Shown here in pieces: positions 1 through 8,135 of a stretch of DNA of 64,000 bases (position 1 is the stretch's first letter; each line of letters opens with the position of its first letter). A program made the translations under genes and the position numbers. This DNA comes from Flavobacterium hydatis (GTDB taxonomy: Bacteria > Bacteroidota > Bacteroidia > Flavobacteriales > Flavobacteriaceae): the NCBI RefSeq assembly GCF_000737695.1, contig NZ_JPRM01000001.1, positions 241,390 to 305,389 of the forward strand. The letters are read 5' to 3'. A model generated the notes under the pieces. The model made no database searches. It saw only the letters and a program-made list of their open reading frames with translations, and had not been told where the DNA came from.

Positions 1-2
1 TT

Positions 3-368
3 GGTTTACGCGGCAAAATCACAATAATAGGTATTGCCAAACGCCTCGAAGAACTCTTTTATCCCGGAGATTCAGTTCCTTTATATCTGGACAAAAGATC
101 CGAGACCTTAAAAATTATTCAACAATTACGAAACGAAGCACATAGATTCGGAATCACATTTCACCGTGACAAACGTAGCAAAGCTGCACTAAATTCGTCT
201 ATAGAAAGTATTCCGGGAATAGGCGAAAAAACGATGCTTACCTTAATACAACATTTTAAAAGTGTAAAACGATTAAAATTAGCATCCGAAAAAGAAATAT
301 CAGATGTTGTAGGCCCATCCAAAGCTAAAAAAATAACAACATTTTACAATAACGCCAATCCAGAATAA
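3..368 (+). CDS. uvrC: Excinuclease ABC subunit C, C-terminal part (truncated by window edge)
   Basis: Open from the window edge in the frame beginning at base 3 to TAA at 366-368, giving about 121 residues. UvrC makes the dual incisions around UvrB-bound DNA lesions in nucleotide excision repair. What is visible is the end of the RNase-H-like endonuclease region, with a GIAKRLEEL-type segment and the LIQQLRNEAHRFGITFHR segment typical of UvrC, followed by the helix-hairpin-helix DNA-binding tail (IPGIGEKTMLTLIQHF, then VGPSKAKKI). The N-terminal GIY-YIG nuclease domain lies outside the window. The next gene starts five bases after the stop, so the two may be co-transcribed. The assignment rests on the characteristic order of these C-terminal motifs. 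Confidence 0.93.
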   Translation, partial: GLRGKITIIGIAKRLEELFYPGDSVPLYLDKRSETLKIIQQLRNEAHRFGITFHRDKRSKAALNSSIESIPGIGEKTMLTLIQHFKSVKRLKLASEKEISDVVGPSKAKKITTFYNNANPE

Positions 369-372
369 CCCC

Positions 373-873
373 ATGAAAATAATCATTTTAAACATCATCC
401 TATTATTTTCATACCATAGTTACAGCCAAAAAAATATCGAATTTAGTCAAAAGGACAACGTACAAATAAAAATTAAAGCGATTAATGATTTCGAAAAATT
501 AGAAATCTCTACATCTAAAAATGATAAAACACAAATTATAGACAGTATCGAAACATCAATCACAGGCAGAGAAATGCATTTTGCTATTGAGGATTACAAT
601 TTTGATGGTTATCAAGATTTTGCCACCTATCATCTAGACGACGGAATGGGAGTTTACACCATATTTCAACTCTTTATTTACGCCCCAACAAACAGTCAAT
701 TTACACTACTAAAAATGCCCAGAAACTTTGGTCCAGAATGCGATGAGTTTTGCGATATACAAATAAATAAAAAGAAAAAAACAATACAGTCTAGTTGTCG
801 AGGAGGTGCACGATGGCATACTGATGTTTGGAAATTCGACAAAAACAAAAACCTAATATTATTAAAGAAATAA
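373..873 (+). CDS. Secreted protein, XAC2610/FG-GAP-like
   Basis: 166 residues with a short signal peptide (MKIIILNIILLFSYHSYSQ, cleavage near residue 19). The mature part contains IEDYNFDGYQDFATY around residues 72-86, an acidic loop that resembles the calcium-binding repeat of XAC2610-related and FG-GAP-like secreted proteins. Three cysteines lie in the second half (CDEFCD and a later SSC), so a disulfide is possible after export. The gene starts five bases after the uvrC stop. No enzyme motif is visible and the function is unknown. The family resemblance is a judgement from the N-F-D-G-Y-x-D pattern and the overall length. Confidence 0.75.
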   Translation: MKIIILNIILLFSYHSYSQKNIEFSQKDNVQIKIKAINDFEKLEISTSKNDKTQIIDSIETSITGREMHFAIEDYNFDGYQDFATYHLDDGMGVYTIFQLFIYAPTNSQFTLLKMPRNFGPECDEFCDIQINKKKKTIQSSCRGGARWHTDVWKFDKNKNLILLKK

Positions 874-946
874 TATTATTAAAACAAAATCAACCTATAA
901 AGTTCAATAATATTTCCGACTTTTACAAAACAAACCAGCTATTTCT

Positions 947-3316
947 ATGAGCCTCATCCAGCTGTCCATTACAAATACTCGATTAAAAAACTTTTTTTCT
1001 ATTGCAAAAAAAGGAGCTTCTTGGGTCGCTCTTTTTCTACAAGAAAAAATAGCTTTTCTTCACTCGCAGTTTTCCATTCCCATCTGGGGCATAAAAGCAA
1101 TAGTTATTTTAATAACCTTTAGTTTCTCAGAAAACACATTTGCACAAGACACTATAAAAAAAATTGATCCAAACGAGAATTATCGGCCCAAAATAGGTTT
1201 GGTATTAAGTGGTGGTGGTGCCAAAGGATTTGCCCACATCGGAGTATTAAAAGTTCTGGAAGAAGCAGGAATAAAAATCGATTATATAGGTGGTACCAGT
1301 ATGGGATCCATCATTGGCGGACTTTATGCATCGGGTTACAACGCATCACAAATTGATTCAATTTTCAAGAAAACTAATTTCGATGATTTAATAAACGACT
1401 ATATCCCAAGATCATCCAAAAACTTTTACGAGAAAAGAAACGACGAACTATACGCAATAATTTTACCTTTTAGCAATTTTAAAATTGGAATTCCCGAAGC
1501 ACTTTCCAAGGGAATGTACAACTATAATTTATTGAGCAGTCTTACACGAAACGTAAGACACATTCGCGATTTTAATCAGCTCCCTACACCGTTTTTATGT
1601 ATCGCTACCAATATAGAAACTGGCGAAGAAGTATTACTTAACAAAGGAAATTTGGCGCAAGCCATGATTGCCAGCGCAGCATTCCCTTCCCTATTCTCGC
1701 CTGTAGAAATAGATGGCAAACTCCTTGTAGATGGTGGAGTTGTAAACAATTACCCAATAAAAGAAGTTCGGAATTTAGGCGCAGATATTATCATAGGAGT
1801 CGATGTACAAGATGATTTACTAGACCGAAAAAAGCTGAAAGATGCCACTCGTATTTTAGTACAAATAACCAATCTTCAATCTATCGATAAGATGAAGAGA
1901 AAAATAAAAAATACAGATATTTATATCAAACCAGATATTAAAGAATATGGTGTAATCTCATTTGACAAAGGGGAACAAATTATCCGCAGAGGAGAAGATG
2001 CAACTTTTGCAACGTATGAAAAAATCAAAGCATTAGTCGAAAAACAAGGATATTATAAAAAACCCGAATTAAAAGTAGCTTCAGACACATTGCAAATAGA
2101 TAAAATAAATTGCAATCTTCTGGAAAATTTCACTGACGAATATATTACCAGTAAACTAAGATTTAAACCTGGATCAAAAATAACCTATACCGACCTATTA
2201 AAAGGAGTTAACAATATTAATGCGACTCAAAACTTTAGTGCTATTTCTTATTCATTAGATAAAAATGGAGACCGTGATGATTTAAATTTAACTTTAAAGG
2301 AAAATCCAACACAAACCTATCTTAAATTCGGTTTGCACTATGATGGACTTTACAAAAGTGCGATTTTAGTAAATCTTACTCACAGAAAAACACTGTTTAA
2401 AAATGACATTACCTCTTTAGATATTATTTTAGGAGATAATTTCAGATACAATCTTGACTATTATATTGAGAACGGATTCAATATTAGTTTTGGTTTTAAA
2501 TCAAGACTAACTCAATTTAACCGAAATATAACTCACGAATTAAGTAGTCCGCTTCTTAAGAGTTCAGATCCAAATTTAGTTAATGTTGATTTTCTTGATT
2601 TCAACAATCAAGCTTATTTTCAAACGCTTTTTGTTCAAAAATTCCTAATAGGTGGCGGAGTCGAATACAAATATTTAAAAGTAAATTCCGAAACACTTAC
2701 AACTGTAGACCCTAATATTGATAAGAGTAGTTACTTTAGTTTATTTGGATATATGAATTACGACACCTTCGATAATAAAGACTTTCCTAAAAGAGGATGG
2801 GGCTTCTCGGGGAATATACAGTCCTATTTATTTTCTTCAAATTATACTGGTGTTTTCGAGCCTTTCTCTACTGCAAAAGCCGAAATTGGGGTTGCAAAAA
2901 CTGTATTTAATAAAGCAACTGTTGTACTTAAGGCAAATGCAGGATTAACATTAGGTCAAACCAGCGTACCCTTTTTCAATTATGTTTTAGGAGGATACGG
3001 TTATTACAAATTAGATAATTTTAATTATTTTTACGGATACGACTTTTTAAGTGCTGCAGGAAACAGCCTTATAAAAGCCGAAGCAACTTTTGATTACGAG
3101 ATATTCAAAAAAAATCACATTAACTTCGCAGCCAACTTTGCAAATCTTGGAAACAATATTTTCGAAGGCGTCGAGTGGGTATCAGTACCTAAATATACTG
3201 GTTATGCGGTAGGTTATGGTTTAGAAACAATAATAGGTCCAATAGAAATAAAATACTCTTGGTCGCCTGAAAATACTAAAGGCTACACATGGTTTAAAAT
3301 AGGTTTTGTGTTTTAG
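947..3316 (+). CDS. Patatin-like phospholipase with C-terminal outer-membrane barrel
   Basis: 789 residues. A patatin hydrolase domain (about 80-370) is followed by a POTRA-like linker and a BamA/Omp85-type beta-barrel ending in phenylalanine (GFVF), the usual last residue of an outer-membrane barrel. Catalytic features are intact: glycine-rich oxyanion loop GGGAKG (89-94), nucleophile elbow GTSMG with Ser118, and the DGG motif with Asp262. This architecture is shared with PlpD-type autotransporters, in which the lipase is carried through or held at the outer membrane. The signal peptide ends at FAQ (about residue 67), so the hydrophobic segment is preceded by an unusually long 45-residue N-terminus; no later ATG would keep the signal intact. 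Substrate is unknown. Confidence 0.88.
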   Translation: MSLIQLSITNTRLKNFFSIAKKGASWVALFLQEKIAFLHSQFSIPIWGIKAIVILITFSFSENTFAQDTIKKIDPNENYRPKIGLVLSGGGAKGFAHIGVLKVLEEAGIKIDYIGGTSMGSIIGGLYASGYNASQIDSIFKKTNFDDLINDYIPRSSKNFYEKRNDELYAIILPFSNFKIGIPEALSKGMYNYNLLSSLTRNVRHIRDFNQLPTPFLCIATNIETGEEVLLNKGNLAQAMIASAAFPSLFSPVEIDGKLLVDGGVVNNYPIKEVRNLGADIIIGVDVQDDLLDRKKLKDATRILVQITNLQSIDKMKRKIKNTDIYIKPDIKEYGVISFDKGEQIIRRGEDATFATYEKIKALVEKQGYYKKPELKVASDTLQIDKINCNLLENFTDEYITSKLRFKPGSKITYTDLLKGVNNINATQNFSAISYSLDKNGDRDDLNLTLKENPTQTYLKFGLHYDGLYKSAILVNLTHRKTLFKNDITSLDIILGDNFRYNLDYYIENGFNISFGFKSRLTQFNRNITHELSSPLLKSSDPNLVNVDFLDFNNQAYFQTLFVQKFLIGGGVEYKYLKVNSETLTTVDPNIDKSSYFSLFGYMNYDTFDNKDFPKRGWGFSGNIQSYLFSSNYTGVFEPFSTAKAEIGVAKTVFNKATVVLKANAGLTLGQTSVPFFNYVLGGYGYYKLDNFNYFYGYDFLSAAGNSLIKAEATFDYEIFKKNHINFAANFANLGNNIFEGVEWVSVPKYTGYAVGYGLETIIGPIEIKYSWSPENTKGYTWFKIGFVF

Positions 3317-3572
3317 TTTAGATTTTTAGAAAAATTTTATGTTATAAATAATATAATATGTAATTTTGATTCATAAAAATTACGACATTTGTTATAATGA
3401 AAACAAAATGGACAGGTTTATTAGAGTATCTTCAATTCCTTATCAAGAGAAATCCTGAATAAAACTACCGAATTGAGATAATTAGTCAATTATACAATAT
3501 TGAGCTAATTGTCTGTTCACACAATTCAAATTTTTCGAATTATCTAATTTAAAATTATCTAATAGAAAAGCC

Positions 3573-4730
3573 ATGCCATTATATCATAAACTTGGAGATT
3601 TTCCTCAAAAAAGACACACCCAATTCGAAAAACCTGACGGAGGTTTATATTACGAACAATTGTTTGGAACCGAAGGTTTTCACGGACATTCATCATTGTC
3701 TTATCATGTTCACAGACCAACACAGGTAAAAGAAATTTTAAACTCTTATTCCGTTGAACCAAAAATTGCAATCGGAAAAAACATAAAATCGTTACTTTTT
3801 AAAGGTTTTGAGCTTAAACCCGAAAATGATTTTCTGGACAGTCGTAAAGCTATGTTAGTCAACAAAGACTGTATTATAGGACTTGCAGCTCCAAAAGAAT
3901 CGCTTAGAAAATATTACTACAAAAATGCCGATGCCGATGAAATGCTTTTCATCCATAAAGGAAAAGGTAAATTAAGAACCATGCTTGGGAATATCCCTTT
4001 TGAATATGGCGACTACTTAATCATTCCAAGAGGTATTATTTATCAAATAGAATTTGAGACCGAAGAAAACCGACTTTTTTATGTTGAATCATTCGCTCCT
4101 TTTTATACCCCAAAACGTTATAAAAACCAATCAGGTCAGCATTTAGAACATTCTCCATTTTGCGAGCGTGATTTTATTTTACCAAACGAATTGGAAACAC
4201 ATGATGAAAAAGGTGATTTTTTAATTAAAATTAAAAAAGAAGGCATGATTCACGAAGTGGTTTACGCCACACATCCTTTTGACGTTGTGGGTTGGGACGG
4301 ATACAATTTCCCATACGGATTCTCAATTCATAATTTCGAGCCTATAACTGGGCGTGTACACCAACCGCCACCAGTACATCAAACTTTCGAAACGGCAACT
4401 TTTGTCGTTTGTTCATTCTGCCCAAGACTTTACGATTATCACCCGAAAGCCATTCCAGCGCCTTACAATCATAGCAATATAGATTCAGACGAAGTACTAT
4501 ATTATGTTGATGGCGATTTTATGAGTCGTAATAATATTGAGCAAGGTCATATCACTTTACACCCAAAAGGAATTCCACACGGTCCTGCGCCAGGAGCAAT
4601 GGAGCGTAGTATTGGTCATAAAGAAACCCACGAATTAGCCGTAATGGTTGATACTTTCCGTCCGCTTATGGTAACGGAAGAAGCAATGGGTCTTGATGAT
4701 GGACAATATTACAAATCGTGGTGTGAGTAA
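3573..4730 (+). CDS. hmgA: Homogentisate 1,2-dioxygenase
   Basis: 385 residues, full length for the bacterial enzyme. HmgA is a non-heme Fe(II) cupin that opens the ring of homogentisate to maleylacetoacetate in tyrosine and phenylalanine breakdown. Characteristic stretches are visible: an N-terminal cupin portion, then VHQPPPVHQTFE (about residue 263) and ISLHPKG-like HITLHPKGIPHGPAPGAME near 325-345, which carries the iron-binding His/Glu set. The next gene on the same strand is hppD, which makes homogentisate, so the pathway order is preserved, but a 233-bp repeat-rich gap separates them. Maleylacetoacetate isomerase and fumarylacetoacetase are not in this window. Confidence 0.95.
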   Translation: MPLYHKLGDFPQKRHTQFEKPDGGLYYEQLFGTEGFHGHSSLSYHVHRPTQVKEILNSYSVEPKIAIGKNIKSLLFKGFELKPENDFLDSRKAMLVNKDCIIGLAAPKESLRKYYYKNADADEMLFIHKGKGKLRTMLGNIPFEYGDYLIIPRGIIYQIEFETEENRLFYVESFAPFYTPKRYKNQSGQHLEHSPFCERDFILPNELETHDEKGDFLIKIKKEGMIHEVVYATHPFDVVGWDGYNFPYGFSIHNFEPITGRVHQPPPVHQTFETATFVVCSFCPRLYDYHPKAIPAPYNHSNIDSDEVLYYVDGDFMSRNNIEQGHITLHPKGIPHGPAPGAMERSIGHKETHELAVMVDTFRPLMVTEEAMGLDDGQYYKSWCE

Positions 4731-4746
4731 TTAACAAATCGATCTA

Positions 4747-4886
4747 ACCGCAAAGTCCGCAAAGGATTTTACGCAAAGTTCACAAAGATTTTCTAATGAA
4801 GTTTTATCAATACAAGTTCGCTAAGCTTTGTGTCCTTTGTGTTTTTACAAAACCTTGCTTATAAAAAACTTTGCGCACTTTGCGGT
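4747..4886. repeat. Intergenic imperfect inverted repeat built of CGCAAAG/CACAAAG words
   Basis: The gap between hmgA and hppD holds direct copies of a CGCAAAG-like word at 8-15 bp spacing (4747-4787) and their reverse complements (about 4828-4886). The outer arms, 4747-4764 and 4869-4886, match in 17 of 18 positions. The element could fold as a long hairpin in RNA or as a cruciform. It resembles other short-period palindromic elements in this window that use different words. No coding potential was seen in it. Confidence 0.7.
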
Positions 4887-4963
4887 AAAAAAAAAATCAA
4901 ATCTTAAAACAACACTTCGGTTCAAATCAATTAAACGATTAACCGATTAAACAAATAAACACA

Positions 4964-6124
4964 ATGAGTAAAGAAGTAAAATCAGTAGAATACGGATTAG
5001 AAAAAATCTTTGAAGGAGCACAAGATTTCCTTCCTTTATTAGGAACAGATTATGTAGAATTCTATGTAGGAAATGCAAAACAATCGGCACATTATTATAA
5101 AACTGCTTTTGGTTACCAATCATTAGCTTATGCAGGATTAGAGACAGGAGTAAGAGACAAAGCATCTTATGTTTTAAAACAAGACAAAATCAGAATTGTT
5201 CTAACAACCCCTTTAACACAGGATTCACCAATACATGAACACCTTAAAAAACATGGTGATGGTGTAAAAGTTGCTGCTCTTTGGGTTGAAGATGCAAGAA
5301 GTGCTTATGAAGAAACTATGAAACGTGGTGCACGTTCTTTTATGGAACCAACTGTCGAAAAAGACGAATTTGGAGAAGTAGTACGCTCAGGTATTTACAC
5401 ATACGGAGAAACAGTTCACATTTTTGTAGAAAGAAAAAACTACAATGGTGTTTTCTTACCAGGTTACAAAGAATGGAAATCTGACTATAATCCAGAACCA
5501 ACAGGATTAAAATATATTGATCACATGGTAGGAAATGTTGGTTGGAACGAAATGAATACATGGGTAAAATTCTACGAAGACGTTATGGGATTCGTGAATT
5601 TCTTATCGTTTGATGACAAACAAATCACCACAGAATATTCTGCGTTGATGAGTAAAGTAATGTCTAATGGAAACGGAAGAATTAAATTCCCAATTAATGA
5701 ACCAGCCGAAGGAAAGAAAAAATCACAAATAGAAGAATATTTAGATTTTTATGGTGGACCTGGAATCCAACATATTGCTATCGCAACCGATGATATTATA
5801 AAAACTGTATCTCAACTAAAAGCGCGTGGAGTTGAGTTTTTATCTGCTCCTCCTCACACTTATTACCAAGCAATACCTGAAAGATTAGGTGTTCATATGG
5901 GTATGATGAAAGAAGATATCAACGAAATTGAAAAATTAGCCATTATGGTCGATGCAGACGAAGATGGGTATTTATTACAAATCTTTACGAAGCCAGTTCA
6001 AGACCGTCCTACCCTATTTTTCGAAATAATTCAAAGAATGGGAGCAAAAGGATTTGGCGCAGGGAACTTTAAAGCACTTTTTGAGTCAATCGAAAGAGAG
6101 CAAGAATTGCGAGGAACACTGTAA
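4964..6124 (+). CDS. hppD: 4-hydroxyphenylpyruvate dioxygenase
   Basis: 386 residues, the normal length. HppD converts 4-hydroxyphenylpyruvate to homogentisate with an Fe(II) centre in the C-terminal of two vicinal-oxygen-chelate domains. The three metal ligands can be placed: His187 (YIDHMVGNV), His270 (GIQHIA) and Glu354 (FFEIIQRMG). The conserved C-terminal gate helix GFGAGNFKALFESIEREQ is complete. It supplies the substrate of the upstream hmgA. Upstream sequence is repeat-rich and no clear -7 box was found, so the promoter is not assigned. Confidence 0.96.
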   Translation: MSKEVKSVEYGLEKIFEGAQDFLPLLGTDYVEFYVGNAKQSAHYYKTAFGYQSLAYAGLETGVRDKASYVLKQDKIRIVLTTPLTQDSPIHEHLKKHGDGVKVAALWVEDARSAYEETMKRGARSFMEPTVEKDEFGEVVRSGIYTYGETVHIFVERKNYNGVFLPGYKEWKSDYNPEPTGLKYIDHMVGNVGWNEMNTWVKFYEDVMGFVNFLSFDDKQITTEYSALMSKVMSNGNGRIKFPINEPAEGKKKSQIEEYLDFYGGPGIQHIAIATDDIIKTVSQLKARGVEFLSAPPHTYYQAIPERLGVHMGMMKEDINEIEKLAIMVDADEDGYLLQIFTKPVQDRPTLFFEIIQRMGAKGFGAGNFKALFESIEREQELRGTL

Positions 6125-6234
6125 AAATGCATTTTTTATGCATTATGTAAAAAAATCCTCTTTAAACTGATGCTTTTTTTGCAAATGTTATGTTAAACTC
6201 ACTTTTTTACTATTATTTTTAATGAGTTTGTATC

Positions 6235-6242
6235 TATCTTTG
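6235..6242 (+). promoter_or_regulatory. -7 box (TATCTTTG) of a candidate small RNA
   Basis: TATCTTTG fits the Bacteroidota TAnnTTTG -7 consensus exactly and is followed by GCACTCGC. It is 176 bp upstream of the next start codon, and an intrinsic terminator intervenes, so it does not serve that gene directly. No convincing -33 TTG was found at the usual distance. Confidence 0.5.
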
Positions 6243-6246
6243 CACT

Positions 6247-6359
6247 CGCAAAACAGGAGGGGGTGGTTTCCTTCCTAAATTGATATAAATTTCATAATTT
6301 ATAGTTTTTTGGTTAGTTAATAGCATAAAAACTCAGTCATTCCTTGACTGAGTTTTTTT
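6247..6359 (+). ncRNA. Candidate small non-coding RNA
   Basis: About 113 nt lie between a consensus -7 box (6235-6242) and a perfect intrinsic terminator (stem 6327-6339 with 6345-6357, followed by a T run). A G-rich 5' hairpin is possible at about 6256-6276 (AGGAGGGGG with TTTCCTTCCT through wobble pairs), then an AU-rich middle. No open reading frame of note exists. It could be a trans-acting RNA, or a member of a flavobacterial structured RNA family such as Flavo-1; I did not verify the family. Transcription start is inferred from the box. Confidence 0.45.
6327..6359 (+). terminator. Intrinsic terminator of the candidate small RNA
   Basis: A perfect 13-bp stem (AAAAACTCAGTCA with its complement) closes a 5-nt loop and is followed by seven T residues. 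Confidence 0.85.
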
Positions 6360-6417
6360 GTTTTAATACATTTGGAATAGAATTTGCATTTATTTTAATA
6401 AATTGTCAAAGAATCTT

Positions 6418-7185
6418 ATGAAAAAACTAATCCTCTCCATATTCGTAATCCTTACGCTTAGCTTCGACACTCAAAAAGAAGACTCATTTGATGTAGGTGA
6501 ATGGTTCAAATTCAGAATACATTATGGCATCATAAACGCAGGATACGCAACACTCGAAATAAAAGATGCTACAGTAAACAACAAGAAAGTGTTTCACGCT
6601 GTGGGTAAAGGTTACACAACTGGCATGTCTCGTTTTTTCTTTAAAGTAGATGATTTATATGAAAGTTATTTTGATAAAGAAACAGGAAATCCATATCAGT
6701 TTGTACGAAAAATTGACGAAGGCGGCTACACCAAAAATCAAGAAGGATTCTTTAACCAAGATGGGCGTGTTCTTGTAAAAGACTACAAACACAAAACCGA
6801 AAAAACAATCGTTATTGGTAAAAACGTACAAGATATCATTTCCTCATTTTACTATTTAAGGAACCATCCTAATATCGACAAACTAAAATCGGGAGAATCT
6901 ATAACAATCGACATGTTTTTTGACGACGAAACAACAAAATTTAAGTTAAAATTCGTAGGTCGTGAGGATATTACAACTAAATTTGGAACCGTTCCGACAA
7001 TGATTTTTAAACCATTGGTACAATCAGGGCGAGTTTTTAAAGAAAAAGAAAGCGTAACACTCTGGATAACAGACGACGAAAACAAATTACCAGTCCGAAT
7101 AAAAGCAGAACTTGCTGTTGGCTCTATAAAAGCCGATTTGGACGCATTCAAAGGATTAAAAAATCCATTTAAAGTAAAAAAATAA
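6418..7185 (+). CDS. DUF3108 domain-containing secreted protein
   Basis: 255 residues from the ATG at 6418. An upstream in-frame TTG at 6403 would only add MSKNL before the signal peptide, so the ATG is preferred. A short signal sequence (MKKLILSIFVILTLSF) precedes the DUF3108 domain, which spans nearly all of the mature protein; FDVGEWFKFRIHYGIINAGYA is the typical opening. DUF3108 proteins are periplasmic or envelope beta-structures of unknown function. Its stop codon shares one base with the start of kynA (TAATG), so translation of the two is probably coupled, although a link to tryptophan breakdown is not obvious. Confidence 0.85.
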   Translation: MKKLILSIFVILTLSFDTQKEDSFDVGEWFKFRIHYGIINAGYATLEIKDATVNNKKVFHAVGKGYTTGMSRFFFKVDDLYESYFDKETGNPYQFVRKIDEGGYTKNQEGFFNQDGRVLVKDYKHKTEKTIVIGKNVQDIISSFYYLRNHPNIDKLKSGESITIDMFFDDETTKFKLKFVGREDITTKFGTVPTMIFKPLVQSGRVFKEKESVTLWITDDENKLPVRIKAELAVGSIKADLDAFKGLKNPFKVKK

Positions 7186-8126
7186 TGAATATCACTGATA
7201 ATTCAGAATCAATTTTAAAAGAAATTGATAAAAAATACCACGCTATTAACCAAAAAACTGACGTACAATTAGAAGGTCTGCTTTGGTCTAAACCTATTAC
7301 GTATTGGGACTACATTCAAACTGACGCCCTCCTAAACCTTCAAATACAAAGAACTACTCTTCCTGACGAAATGGTATTTATTATGTACCATCAGGTAAAC
7401 GAATTAATCTTTAAAATGATTCTTTGGGAGATTGAGCAAGTTTCAGAAGTAGAAAATATTCAGACTGATTTTTTCAGCGAGCGTCTTTCTAGAATTACAC
7501 GTTATTTCGACATGCTAACCAACTCTTTCAGCATTATGGAAAATGGTATGGAAGTTGAGCAATATATGAAATTCAGAAATACATTAACTCCAGCAAGTGG
7601 TTTTCAGAGCGCGCAATACCGATTGGTTGAATTCTCATCAACAGATGTAATTAATTTAACAGATCGCAGATACAAAGACAAATTTGATGCAAATACCGAC
7701 CTAGAAACTAGTTTTGAACATTTATACTGGCAAGCAGCCGGGAAGGATTATCAAACTGGTCAAAAATCATATTTACTTCAGGAATTTGAGAAAAAATACA
7801 AGTCTCAATTCCTAAACCAAATGAAAGAATACAAGACCAAAAATATTTGGCAAAAATTCAAACAACTTCCAGAAGAAGACCAAAAAAACCCAGCATTAGT
7901 TCAAGCTATGCGCCATTATGACCACACTGTAAATATTACATGGGTAATGCAACATTTAAACACTGCTAGAAAATACATTCTTGAAAGCGGAAAAGGAAAT
8001 GGAGAAGCAACAGGCGGAAGCGATTGGCAAAAATATATGCATCCAAAATACCAACGCAGGATATTTTTTCCAGAGTTATGGAGTGCAGAAGAATTAGCCA
8101 ATTGGGGAAATGAAAAAGAAGTATAA
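7185..8126 (+). CDS. kynA: Tryptophan 2,3-dioxygenase
   Basis: 313 residues. This heme enzyme opens the indole ring of L-tryptophan to N-formylkynurenine. Signature segments are present: YWDYIQTDALLNLQ near residue 40, DEMVFIMYHQVNELIFKM near 60-78, with the substrate-contacting Y/H pair, and a late MRHYDHTVNITWVMQHL region. A GGSDWQKYMHPKYQRRIFFPELW C-terminus is typical of flavobacterial members. It overlaps the DUF3108 stop by one base and is followed after 9 bp by an M23 peptidase gene. Together with hmgA and hppD it makes this stretch an aromatic amino-acid catabolic neighbourhood. Confidence 0.93.
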   Translation: MNITDNSESILKEIDKKYHAINQKTDVQLEGLLWSKPITYWDYIQTDALLNLQIQRTTLPDEMVFIMYHQVNELIFKMILWEIEQVSEVENIQTDFFSERLSRITRYFDMLTNSFSIMENGMEVEQYMKFRNTLTPASGFQSAQYRLVEFSSTDVINLTDRRYKDKFDANTDLETSFEHLYWQAAGKDYQTGQKSYLLQEFEKKYKSQFLNQMKEYKTKNIWQKFKQLPEEDQKNPALVQAMRHYDHTVNITWVMQHLNTARKYILESGKGNGEATGGSDWQKYMHPKYQRRIFFPELWSAEELANWGNEKEV

Positions 8127-8135
8127 TAAATAAAA

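Noticed and set aside
3559..3771. Minus-strand reading frame inside hmgA
   Set aside because: It is antisense to a strongly supported gene, with no independent start signal, and the protein is unlike any family.
4747..4886. Regularly spaced CGCAAAG words as a CRISPR array
   Set aside because: Repeat units are only 7-9 bp with spacers of 1-8 bp and inverted copies; CRISPR repeats are longer, direct and evenly spaced. No cas genes are in the window.
6235..6359. tRNA gene behind the strong -7 box
   Set aside because: The transcript has no cloverleaf, T-loop motif or CCA end; it is AU-rich and closed by an intrinsic terminator.
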